A DNA stretch of 64,000 bases. Origin: Baylisascaris procyonis. Taxonomy: Eukaryota > Nematoda > Chromadorea > Rhabditida > Ascarididae. Below are positions 51,501 through 62,910 of this stretch, piece by piece. Position 1 is the stretch's first letter. Each line of letters begins with the position of its first letter. A model generated the notes under the pieces. The model ran no database searches. It had not been told where the DNA came from and was given only the letters and a program-made list of their open reading frames with translations. The DNA lies in the NCBI GenBank assembly GCA_037389465.1, contig JAZARR010000153.1:1907001-1971000 (forward strand), in the 5' to 3' direction. Position numbers and translations under genes: made by a program.

Positions 51501-52174
51501 TACTTCGATCCCAAAGCACTTCAGCCAGTTAATTTTTGACTGCACTTTGCCATCCAGTTTCTCCCCCGAGACGAATGCAGAAGCAACAATGCCTTAACAT
51601 AACATAAGCATGACGTAAGAAAGGGATTCTTATGGCATATGGCATATGACACTCGACCACATGCATCCTTTACGCAAACATGCTACCAATTCGATAGTCA
51701 CCAACTCTGTGACGTGGTTAATGTAAACTTCATGGCACATTATGAAGAGGTTCGAAAATGGCAAACGACAACTGTTTAATCAAAAACAGTCGAAAAAGAA
51801 ATTAGGTGTTGCCGAAAAATCGATCAAAGAAGATCCATATGCATCAGTGTGATACCCATATTGACTTAAGTACTGCAGTGCCTCAGCACTCCACTCAATA
51901 AATTATTCATTGGTTCATAAATTTTGCGAATAAAGTCTTAGGAAAACGAACCAAAAAACCACAGGCCCTGTCGATGGACGTCGAGGGGAGCGAAATCCTC
52001 CCTCCAGTGTTCCTGCAGGAAGAGCTCCACCTCACGGTAGAGCTCCACCACTTCAACGCCGAACAAAGCGGCGGCTGCAGCAAAGGCGTCTTGACAACGC
52101 CTTACTCTAACAAGGCCCAAAAGGGCCATGACCTGTAGGAGGATTTCAGGAAGCGATTCCGAGACGTTCGCCAT
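47910..52174 (-). CDS. Gene C: 8-exon gene, 432-aa protein with two putative zinc-binding modules, family not recognised
   Basis: Eight exons on the - strand join with matching phases at all seven introns: 52174-51952, 51463-51273, 51044-50794, 50309-50140, 49655-49557, 49259-49195, 48830-48704 and 48082-47910. The ATG at 52174 has a good AAAATGG context and the stop is TAG at 47912-47910. The 432-residue product has a hydrophobic/acidic N-terminal part, a Glu/Arg-rich middle (about 139-222) with a probable helix, a basic Arg/Pro stretch (about 222-245), cysteine/histidine modules at about 280-344, and a basic tail with GRKRRLD, a possible nuclear signal. Exons are clearly GC-richer than introns and flanks. 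I do not recognise the family. DNA or RNA binding is an inference from the zinc-like modules. Confidence 0.82.
48525..48575. repeat. (AT)n microsatellite in gene C intron
   Basis: About 51 bases of uninterrupted AT dinucleotides, preceded by AATAAATAAATA, lie between exons 7 and 8 of gene C. Confidence 0.97.
48704..49655 (-). CDS. Gene C exons 5-7: paired zinc-binding modules
   Basis: Exons 49655-49557, 49259-49195 and 48830-48704 contain two cysteine/histidine clusters. The first is CRLPHC ... WRKHVALARSH (C-x4-C-x15-H-x6-H, about residues 280-308), which resembles a C2H2 finger with a long loop. The second is FCGICGHH followed about 21 residues later by AHKRERC (C-x2-C-x21-H-x4-C, about 314-344). 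The second is assembled from two exons, so its ligand spacing exists only in the spliced product. Confidence 0.75.
51273..52174 (-). CDS. Gene C exons 1-2: N-terminal domain, faintly OTU-like
   Basis: Exons 52174-51952 and 51463-51273 encode residues 1-138. The segment from LLLEAACRLKRVQLSVWDV to VAVDGGLFVAMM has the helix, strand, strand spacing of the second half of OTU-type cysteine protease folds, where the family ends in a D-x-x-H-[FY] motif. Here the His position would be Leu, and no GD(N)C[LF] cysteine box is visible at the start. If it is related to OTU proteases it has lost the catalytic residues. This is a weak inference from pattern only. Confidence 0.6.
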
Positions 52175-52185
52175 TTTAACAGTCG
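52175..52185 (-). promoter_or_regulatory. Short leader of gene C after a possible (trans-)splice acceptor
   Basis: Immediately upstream of the gene C ATG (- strand) the sequence reads CTACAG, then 11 bases, then ATG. In nematodes a spliced-leader acceptor this close to the start codon is common. The site could equally be a normal acceptor joining an untranslated 5' exon. Confidence 0.35.
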
Positions 52186-52792
52186 CTGTAGTTTAAGCCA
52201 CTACTGCAAATACACCCTTTAGACGGTTTTAATTCGTTTAGTTTCTTTCGCATAACGTGCGCATATCGCAAGTAATTCAACAGTGTTGTCCTTTGATTGA
52301 AGGGCATGGAAGAGATCAAGGGCATACAATCAGATATGAGCAACATACTAACTGCATAAGTCCTTGGTCGCTAGTTTTCGAAATTTCTATAGAGAACTTG
52401 TTGAGGCAGAGATTCTGTTCATGAGGTTATGCGAACATGCAAGAACAATATGAAATTGGCAGGGGCATTTTCCAACTGCATATCGTACACTGAAGATGCT
52501 TCCTTGCTGAAAAGTACACAGACAATTCATTCAAATGGATCGTGGGAGTCGTTCGACGTAACATGGGTTTTATCGTGATTGCGTTTAGGAGAAATTCTTT
52601 GATGCCTCTCTCGCCACGAAGTCCATATCGATTTTGCAAACACAGTTCGATTCCATCAACTGATCAAACATTTACTCTCGAATGATCAATTATTCACTGC
52701 ATTCCGATTGCGTTTCTCTGCTACTAAGTTACTTCATCAATGATAGATTATTAATTTTTATTGTGTACGTACAGACACGCGCCAGTGAATTT
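52186..52792. other. Spacer between gene C and the satellite array
   Basis: About 600 bases of unique, AT-rich sequence upstream of gene C. It presumably holds the gene's promoter. No other gene was seen. Confidence 0.45.
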
Positions 52793-54287
52793 GATTAATT
52801 AGGACAATCGGCATTTCACTTAGACATAATTTGCAAAAGGTTGCACTCCTCCAAAAATAGGAAGTGGCAAATGTGAGATGGTTCGCTACAGAAATAAAAA
52901 AAGCATTTATTCCTAAGCAATAAAGAAGTCTCTTCTATGCATATGCAGATGGTACTGTGCCCAATGTATGCATTAATTAGGATAGTCGGCATTTCACTTG
53001 GACACAATTCGCAAAAGGTTGCACTCCTTCAAAAACAGGAAGTGGCAAATGTGAGATGGTTCGCTACAGAAATAAAAAAAGCATTTATTCCTAAGCAATA
53101 AAGAAGTCTCTTCTATGCATATGCAGATGGTACTGTGCAGAATGTTTGCATTAATTAGGATAATCGGCATTTCACTTGGACACAATTCGCAAAAGGTTGC
53201 ACTCCTTCAAAAACAGGAAGTGGCAAATGCGAGATGGTTCGCTATGGAAATAAAAAACCATTTATTCCTAAGCAATAAAGAAGTCTCTTCTATGCATATG
53301 CAGATGGTACTGTGCTCAATGTTTGCATTAATTAGGATAATCGGCATTTCACTTGGACACAATTCGCAAAAGGTTGCACTCCTTCAAAAACAGGAAGTGG
53401 CAAATGTGAGATGGTTCGCTATGGAAATAAAAAAAGGCATTTATTCCTAAGCAGTAAAGAAGTCTCTTCTATGCATATGCAGATGGTACTGTGCAGAATG
53501 TTTGCATTAATTAGGATAATCGGCATTTCACTTGGACACAATTCGCAAAAGGTTGCACTCCTTCAAAAATAGGAAGTGGCAAATGTGAGATGGTTCGCTA
53601 CAGAAATAAAAAAAGCATTTATTCCTAAGCAATAAAGAAGTCTCTTCTATGCATATGCAGATGGTACTGTGCAGAATGTTTGCATTAATTAGGATAATCG
53701 GCATTTCACTTGGACACAATTCGCAAAAGGTTGCACTCCTTCAAAAACAGGAAGTGGCAAATGTGAGATGGTTCGCTATGGAAATAAAAAACCATTTATT
53801 CCTAAGCAATAAAGAAGTCTCTTCTATGCATATGCAGATGGTACTGTGCTCAATGTTTGCATTAATTAGGATAATCGGCATTTCACTTGGACACAATTCG
53901 CAAAAGGTTGCACTCCTTCAAAAACAGGAAGTGGCAAATGTGAGATGGTTCGCTATGGAAATAAAAAAAGGCATTTATTCCTAAGCAGTAAAGAAGTCTC
54001 TTCTATGCATATGCAGATGGTACTGTGCAGAATGTTTGCATTAATTAGGATAATCGGCATTTCACTTGGACACAATTCGCAAAAGGTTGCACTCCTTCAA
54101 AAACAGGAAGTGGCAAATGTGAGATGGTTCGCTATGGAAATAAAAAAAGGCATTTATTCCTAAGCAATAAAGAAGTCTCTTCTATGCATATGCAGATGGT
54201 ACTGTGCAGAATGTTTGCATTAATTAGGATAATCGGCATTTCACTTGGACACAATTCGCAAAGGTTGCACTCCTTCAAAAACAGGAA

Positions 54288-57200
54288 GTGGCAAATGTGA
54301 GATGGTTCGCTATGGAAATAAAAAACCATTTATTCCTAAGCAATAAAGAAGTCTCTTCTATGCATATGCAGATGGTACTTTGCCCAATGTATGCATTAAT
54401 TAGGATAATCGGCATTTCACTTGGACACAATTCGCAAAAGGTTGCACTCCTTCAAAAACAGGAAGTGGCAAATGTGAGATGGTTCGCTATGGAAATAAAA
54501 AACCATTTATTCCTAAGCAATAAAGAAGTCTCTTCTATGAATATGCAGATGGTACTGTGCTCAATGTTTGCATTAATTAGGATAATCGGCATTTCACTTG
54601 CACACAATTCGCAAAAGGCTGCACTGCTTCAAAAACAGGAAGTGGCAAATGTGAGATGGTTCGCTATGGAAATAAAAAACCATTTATTCCTAAGCAATAA
54701 AGAAGTCTCTTCTATGCATATGCAGATGGTATTGTGCTCAATGTTTGCATTAATTAGGATAATCGGCATTTCACTTGCACACAATTCGCAAAAGGCTGCA
54801 CTCCTTCAAAAACAGGAAGTGGCAAATGTGAGATGGTTCGCTATGGAAATAAAAAACCATTTATTCCTAAGCAATAAAGAAGTCTCTTCTATGCATATGC
54901 AGATGGTACTGTGCAGAATGTTTGCATTAATTAGGATAGTCGGCATTTCACTTGGACACAATTCGCAAAAGGTTGCACTCCTTCAAAAACAGGAAGTGGC
55001 AAATGTGAGATGGTTCGCTATGGAAATAAAAAACCATTTATTCCTAAGCAATAAAGAAGTCTCTTCTATGCATATGCAGATGGTACTGTGCTCAATGTTT
55101 GCATTAATTAGGATAATCGGCATTTCACTTGGACACAATTCGCAAAAGGTTGCACTCCTTCAAAAACAGGAAGTGGCAAATGTGAGATGGTTCGCTATGG
55201 AAATAAAAAAAGGCATTTATTCCTAAGCAATAAAGAAGTCTCTTCTATGCATATGCAGATGGTACTGTGCAGAATGTTTGCATTAATTAGGATAATCGGC
55301 ATTTCACTTGGACACAATTCGCAAAGGTTGCACTCCTTCAAAAACAGGAAGTGGCAAATGTGAGATGGTTCGCTATGGAAATAAAAAACCATTTATTCCT
55401 AAGCAATAAAGAAGTCTCTTCTATGCATATGCAGATGGTACTTTGCCCAATGTATGCATTAATTAGGATAATCGGCATTTCACTTGGACACAATTCGCAA
55501 AAGGTTGCACTCCTTCAAAAACAGGAAGTGGCAAATGTGAGATGGTTCGCTATGGAAATAAAAAACCATTTATTCCTAAGCAATAAAGAAGTCTCTTCTA
55601 TGAATATGCAGATGGTACTGTGCTCAATGTTTGCATTAATTAGGATAATCGGCATTTCACTTGCACACAATTCGCAAAAGGCTGCACTGCTTCAAAAACA
55701 GGAAGTGGCAAATGTGAGATGGTTCGCTATGGAAATAAAAAACCATTTATTCCTAAGCAATAAAGAAGTCTCTTCTATGCATATGCAGATGGTACTGTGC
55801 CCAATGTATGCATTAATTAGGATAATCGGCATTTCACTTGGACACAATTCGCAAAAGGTTGCACTCCTTCAAAAACAGGAAGTGGCAAATGTGAGATGGT
55901 TCGCTATGGAAATAAAAAACCATTTATTCGTAAGCAATAAAGAAGTCTCTTCTATGCATATGCAGATGGTACTGTGCTCAATGTTTGCATTAATTAGGAT
56001 AATCGGCATTTCACTTGGACACAATTCGCAAAAGGTTGCACTCCTTCAAAAACAGGAAGTGGCAAATGTGAGATGGTTCGCTATGGAAATAAAGAACCAT
56101 TTATTCCTAAGCAATAAAGAAGTCTCTTCTATGCATATGCAGATGGTACTGTGCTCAATGTTTGCATTAATTAGGATAATCGGCATTTCACTTGGACACA
56201 ATTCGCAAAAGGTTGCACTCCTTCAAAAACAGGAAGTGGCAAATGTGAGATGGTTCGCTATGGAAATAAAAAAAGGCATTTATTCCTAAGCAATAAAGAA
56301 GTCTCTTCTATGCATATGCAGATGGTACTGTGCAGAATGTTTGCATTAATTAGGATAATCGGCATTTCACTTGGACACAATTCGCAAAGGTTGCACTCCT
56401 TCAAAAACAGGAAGTGGCAAATGTGAGATGGTTCGCTATGGAAATAAAAAACCATTTATTCCTAAGCAATAAAGAAGTCTCTTCTATGCATATGCAGATG
56501 GTACTTTGCCCAATGTATGCATTAATTAGGATAATCGGCATTTCACTTGGACACAATTCGCAAAAGGTTGCACTCCTTCAAAAACAGGAAGTGGCAAATG
56601 TGAGATGGTTCGCTATGGAAATAAAAAACCATTTATTCCTAAGCAATAAAGAAGTCTCTTCTATGAATATGCAGATGGTACTGTGCTCAATGTTTGCATT
56701 AATTAGGATAATCGGCATTTCACTTGCACACAATTCGCAAAAGGCTGCACTGCTTCAAAAACAGGAAGTGGCAAATGTGAGATGGTTCGCTATGGAAATA
56801 AAAAACCATTTATTCCTAAGCAATAAAGAAGTCTCTTCTATGCATATGCAGATGGTACTGTGCCCAATGTATGCATTAATTAGGATAATCGGCATTTCAC
56901 TTGGACACAATTCGCAAAAGGTTGCACTCCTTCAAAAACAGGAAGTGGCAAATGTGAGATGGTTCGCTATGGAAATAAAAAACCATTTATTCGTAAGCAA
57001 TAAAGAAGTCTCTTCTATGCATATGCAGATGGTACTGTGCTCAATGTTTGCATTAATTAGGATAATCGGCATTTCACTTGGACACAATTCGCAAAAGGTT
57101 GCACTCCTTCAAAAACAGGAAGTGGCAAATGTGAGATGGTTCGCTATGGAAATAAAGAACCATTTATTCCTAAGCAATAAAGAAGTCTCTTCTATGCATA

Positions 57201-57883
57201 TGCAGATGGTACTTTGCCCAATGTATGCATTAATTAGGATAATCGGCATTTCACTTGGACACAATTCGCAAAAGGTTGCACTCCTTCAAAAACAGGAAGT
57301 GGCAAATGTGAGATGGTTCGCTATGGAAATAAAAAACCATTTATTCCTAAGCAATAAAGAAGTCTCTTCTATGAATATGCAGATGGTACTGTGCTCAATG
57401 TTTGCATTAATTAGGATAATCGGCATTTCACTTGCACACAATTCGCAAAAGGCTGCACTCCTTCAAAAACAGGAAGTGGCAAATGTGAGATGGTTCGCTA
57501 TGGAAATAAAAAACCATTTATTCCTAAGCAATAAAGAAGTCTCTTCTATGCATATGCAGATGGTACTGTGCCCAATGTATGCATTAATTAGGATAATCGG
57601 CATTTCACTTGGACACAATTCGCAAAAGGTTGCACTCCTTCAAAAACAGGAAGTGGCAAATGTGAGATGGTTCGCTATGGAAATAAAAAACCATTTATTC
57701 ATAAGCAATAAAGAAGTCTCTTCTATGCATATGCAGATGGTACTGTGCAGAATGTTTGCATTAATTAGGATAATCGGCATTTCACTTGGACACAATTCGC
57801 AAAAGGTTGCACTCCTTCAAAAACAGGAAGTGGCAAATGTGAGATGGTTCGCTATGGAAATAAAAAAAGGCATTTATTCCTAA
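54288..57883. repeat. Higher-order repeat block within the satellite
   Basis: Marker variants recur with fixed spacing. The forms ACTTTGCCCAATG, TCTATGAATATG and CACTTGCACACAATTC occur in the same order starting near 54288, 55351 and 56414, a spacing of 1063 bp (six units). Four-unit sub-blocks repeat again at about 708 bp near 57122. The second and third copies share units 3 and 4, which differ in the first. Confidence 0.9.
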
Positions 57884-60495
57884 GCAATAAAGAAGTCTCT
57901 TCTATGCATATGCAGATGGTACTGTGCAGAATGTTTGCATTAATTAGGATAATCGGCATTTCACTTGGACACAATTCGCAAAAGGTTGCACTCCTTCAAA
58001 AATAGGAAATGGAAAAATGTGAGATGGTTCGCTATGGAAATAAAAAAAGGCATTTATTCCTAAGCAATAAAGAAGTCTCTTCTATGCATATGCAGATGGT
58101 ACTGTGCAGAATGTTTGCATTAATTAGGATAGTCGGCATTTCACTTGGACACAATTCGCAAAAGGTTGCACTCCTTCAAAAACAGGAAGTGGCAAATGTG
58201 AGATGGTTCGCTATGGAAATAAAAAACCATTTATTCATAAGCAATAAAGAAGTCTCTTCTATGCATATGCAGATGGTACTGTGCAGAATGTTTGCATTAA
58301 TTAGGATAATCGGCATTTCACTTGGACACAATTCGCAAAAGGTTGCACTCCTTCAAAAACAGGAAGTGGCAAATGTGAGATGGTTCGCTATGGAAATAAA
58401 AAAAGGCATTTATTCCTAAGCAATAAAGAAGTCTCTTCTATGCATATGCAGATGGTACTGTGCAGAATGTTTGCATTAATTAGGATAATCGGCATTTCAC
58501 TTGGACACAATTCGCAAAAGGTTGCACTCCTTCAAAAATAGGAAATGGAAAAATGTGAGATGGTTCGCTATGGAAATAAAAAAAGGCATTTATTCCTAAG
58601 CAATAAAGAAGTCTCTTCTATGCATATGCAGATGGTACTGTGCAGAATGTTTGCATTAATTAGGATAATCGGCATTTCACTTGGACACAATTCGCAAAAG
58701 GTTGCACTCCTTCAAGAACAGGAAATGGCAAATGTGAGATGGTTCGCTATGGAAATAAAAAGCCATTTATTCCTAAGCAATAAAGAAGTCTCTTCTATGC
58801 ATATGCAGATGGTACTGTGCCCAATGTATGCATTAATTAGGATAATCGGCATTTCACTTGGACACAATTCGCAAAAGGTTGCACTCCTTCAAGAACAGGA
58901 AATGGCAAATGTGAGATGGTTCGCTATGGAAATAAAAAGCCATTTATTCCTAAGCAATAAAGAAGTCTCTTCTATGCATATGCAGATGGTACTGTGCCCA
59001 ATGTATGCATTAATTAGGATAATCGGCATTTCACTTGGACACAATTCGCAAAAGGTTGCACTCCTTCAAAAACAGGAAGTGGCAAATGTGAGATGGTTCG
59101 CTATGGAAATAAAAAAAGCATTTATTCCTAAGCAATAAAGAAGTCTCTTCTATGCATATGCAGATGGTACTGTGCCCAATGTATGCATTAATTAGGATAA
59201 TCGGCATTTCACTTGGACAGAATTCGCAAAAGGTTGCACTCCTTCAAGAACAGGAAATGGCAAATGTGAGATGGTTCGCTACGGAAATAAAAAACCATTT
59301 ATTCCTAAGCAATAAAGAAGTCTCTTCTATGCATATGCAGATGGTACTGTGCTCAATGTTTGCATTAATTAGGATAATCGGCATTTCACTTGGACACAAT
59401 TCGCAAAGGTTGCACTCCTTCAAGAACAGGAAATGGCAAATGTGAGATGGTTCGCTATGGAAATAAAAAAAGCATTTATTCCTAAGCAATAAAGAAGTCT
59501 CTTCTATGCATATGCAGATGGTACTGTGCAGAATGTTTGCATTAATTAGGATAATCGGCATTTCACTTGGACACAATTTGCAAAAGGTTGCACTCCTTCA
59601 AGAACAGGAAATGGCAAATGTGAGATGGTTCGCTATGGAAATAAAAAAAGCATTTATTCCTAAGTAATAAAGAAGTCTCTTCTATGCATATGCAGATGGT
59701 ACTGTGCCCAATGTATGCATTAATTAGGATAATCGGCATTTCACTTGGACACAATTCGCAAAAGGTTGCACTCCTTCAAGAACAGGAAATGGCAAATGTG
59801 AGATGGTTCGCTATGGAAATAAAAAGCCATTTATTCCTAAGCAATAAAGAAGTCTCTTCTATGCATATGCAGATGGTACTGTGCCCAATGTATGCATTAA
59901 TTAGGATAATCGGCATTTCACTTGGACACAATTCGCAAAAGGTTGCACTCCTTCAAGAACAGGAAATGGCAAATGTGAGGTGGTTCGCTATGGAAATAAA
60001 AAGCCATTTATTCCTAAGCAATAAAGAAGTCTCTTCTATGCATATGCAGATGGTACTGTGCCCAATGTATGCATTAATTAGGATAATCGGCATTTCACTT
60101 GGACACAATTCGCAAAAGGTTGCACTCCTTCAAAAACAGGAAGTGGCAAATGTGAGATGGTTCGCTATGGAAATAAAAAACCATTTATTCCTAAGCAATA
60201 AAGAAGTCTCTTCTATGCATATGCAGATGGTACTGTGCAGAATGTTTGCATTAATTAGGATAATCGGCATTTCACTTGGACACAATTCGCAAAAGGTTGC
60301 ACTCCTTCAAAAACAGGAAGTGGCAAATGTGAGATGGTTCGCTATGGAAATAAAAAAAGGCATTTATTCCTAAGCAATAAAGAAGTCTCTTCTATGCATA
60401 TGCAGATGGTACTGTGCAGAATGTTTGCATTAATTAGGATAATCGGCATTTCACTTGGACACAATTCGCAAAAGGTTGCACTCCTTCAAAAATAG

Positions 60496-62270
60496 GAAAT
60501 GGAAAAATGTGAGATGGTTCGCTATGGAAATAAAAAAAGGCATTTATTCCTAAGCAATAAAGAAGTCTCTTCTATGCATATGCAGATGGTACTGTGCAGA
60601 ATGTTTGCATTAATTAGGATAGTCGGCATTTCACTTGGACACAATTCGCAAAAGGTTGCACTCCTTCAAAAACAGGAAGTGGCAAATGTGAGATGGTTCG
60701 CTATGGAAATAAAAAACCATTTATTCCTAAGCAATAAAGAAGTCTCTTCTATGCATATGCAGATGGTACTGTGCTCAATGTTTGCATTAATTAGGATAAT
60801 CGGCATTTCACTTGGACACAATTCGCAAAGGTTGCACTCCTTCAAGAACAGGAAATGGCAAATGTGAGATGGTTCGCTATGGAAATAAAAAAAGCATTTA
60901 TTCCTAAGCAATAAAGAAGTCTCTTCTATGCATATGCAGATGGTACTGTGCAGAATGTTTGCATTAATTAGGATAATCGGCATTTCACTTGGACACAATT
61001 CGCAAAAGGTTGCACTCCTTCAAGAACAGGAAATGGCAAATGTGAGATGGTTCGCTATGGAAATAAAAAAAGCATTTATTCCTAAGTAATAAAGAAGTCT
61101 CTTCTATGCATATGCAGATGGTACTGTGCCCAATGTATGCATTAATTAGGATAATCGGCATTTCACTTGGACACAATTCGCAAAAGGTTGCACTCCTTCA
61201 AGAACAGGAAATGGCAAATGTGATATGGTTCGCTATGGAAATAAAAAGCCATTTATTCCTAAGCAATAAAGAAGTCTCTTCTATGCATATGCAGATGGTA
61301 CTGTGCAGAATGTTTGCATTAATTAGGATAATCGGCATTTCACTTGGACACAATTCGCAAAAGGTTGCACTCCTTCAAAAATAGGAAATGGAAAAATGTG
61401 AGATGGTTCGCTATGGAAATAAAAAAAGGCATTTATTCCTAAGCAATAAAGAAGTCTCTTCTATGCATATGCAGATGGTACTGTGCAGAATGTTTGCATT
61501 AATTAGGATAGTCGGCATTTCACTTGGACACAATTCGCAAAAGGTTGCACTCCTTCAAAAACAGGAAGTGGCAAATGTGAGATGGTTCGCTATGGAAATA
61601 AAAAACCATTTATTCCTAAGCAATAAAGAAGTCTCTTCTATGCATATGCAGATGGTACTGTGCTCAATGTTTGCATTAATTAGGATAATCGGCATTTCAC
61701 TTGGACACAATTCGCAAAGGTTGCACTCCTTCAAGAACAGGAAATGGCAAATGTGAGATGGTTCGCTATGGAAATAAAAAAAGCATTTATTCCTAAGCAA
61801 TAAAGAAGTCTCTTCTATGCATATGCAGATGGTACTGTGCAGAATGTTTGCATTAATTAGGATAATCGGCATTTCACTTGGACACAATTCGCAAAAGGTT
61901 GCACTCCTTCAAGAACAGGAAATGGCAAATGTGAGATGGTTCGCTATGGAAATAAAAAAAGCATTTATTCCTAAGTAATAAAGAAGTCTCTTCTATGCAT
62001 ATGCAGATGGTACTGTGCCCAATGTATGCATTAATTAGGATAATCGGCATTTCACTTGGACACAATTCGCAAAAGGTTGCACTCCTTCAAGAACAGGAAA
62101 TGGCAAATGTGATATGGTTCGCTATGGAAATAAAAAGCCATTTATTCCTAAGCAATAAAGAAGTCTCTTCTATGCATATGCAGATGGTACTGTGCCCAAT
62201 GTATGCATTAATTAGGATAATCGGCATTTCACTTGGACACAATTCGCAAAAGGTTGCACTCCTTCAAGAA
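60496..62270. repeat. Five-unit (889-bp) higher-order duplication in the satellite
   Basis: The variants GGAAATGGAAAAATGTGAG (near 60495 and 61384), CCTAAGTAATAAAG (61081 and 61970) and GTGATATGGTTCGC (near 61220 and 62109) are each spaced 889 bp apart. This shows a recent duplication of five units. The first variant also occurs near 58006 and 58542, spaced 536 bp (three units). Confidence 0.88.
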
Positions 62271-62910
62271 CAGGAAATGGCAAATGTGAGATGGTTCGCT
62301 ATGGAAATAAAAAGCCATTTATTCCTAAGCAATAAAGAAGTCTCTTCTATGCATATGCAGATGGTACTGTGCCCAATGTATGCATTAATTAGGATAATCG
62401 GCATTTCACTTGGACACAATTCGCAAAAGGTTGCACTCCTTCAAAAACAGGAAGTGGCAAATGTGAGATGGTTCGCTATGGAAATAAAAAAAGCATTTAT
62501 TCCTAAGCAATAAAGAAGTCTCTTCTGTGCATATGCAGATGGTACTGTGCCCAATGTATGCATTAATTAGGATAATCGGCATTTCACTTGGACACAATTC
62601 GCAAAAGGTTGCACTCCTTCAAGAACAGGAAATGGCAAATGTGAGATGGTTCGCTATGGAAATAAAAAGCCATTTATTCCTAAGCAATAAAGAAGTCTCT
62701 TCTATGCATATGCAGATGGTACTGTGCTCAATGTTTGCATTAATTAGGATAGTCGGCATTTCACTTGGACACAGCTCGCAAAAGGTTGCACTCTTTCAAA
62801 AATAGAAAGTCACAAAAGTGAGACAGTTCGCTATGGAAATAAAAAACCATTTATTCCTAAGCAATAAAGAAGCCTCATCTTTACATATGCAGATGGTACT
62901 GTGCTCAATG

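Larger units (their letters stand above)
52793..62910. repeat. ~177-bp satellite array, about 57 head-to-tail copies
   Basis: Ten kilobases consist of a single tandem repeat. A typical unit runs from AAAAGGTTGCACTCCTTC through GAGATGGTTCGCTATGGAAA, CATTTATTCCTAAGC and TGCATATGCAG to GGCATTTCACTTGGACAC. Units are 176-179 bp; the length varies in an A-tract (AAAAACCA, AAAAAAAGCA or AAAAAAAGGCA) and in CGCAAAAGG versus CGCAAAGG. Inner copies are nearly identical, while the first and last copies are diverged, as expected from unequal exchange. Each unit holds a perfect 10-bp palindrome, TGCATATGCA. The 177-bp form is 59 codons and free of stops in one + frame (and largely open on -), so runs of it create frames of up to 489 codons. 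I regard these as by-products. Confidence 0.97.

Noticed and set aside
48630..51532. Several + strand frames opposite gene C
   Set aside because: They are antisense shadows of the GC-rich exons of gene C; the - strand has consistent splice phases and a start and stop, the + strand does not.
56414..57883. 489-codon open frame as a repeat-containing protein gene
   Set aside because: It is a run of 177-bp satellite units that happens to avoid the frame-shifting length variants. It has no start region, splice sites or unique sequence. The coding possibility is noted only as a finding.
52793..62910. CRISPR-like or centromere-specific array
   Set aside because: Units are contiguous without unique spacers, so it is not CRISPR. 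A centromere role cannot be judged from sequence alone, and most clade V nematodes are holocentric.
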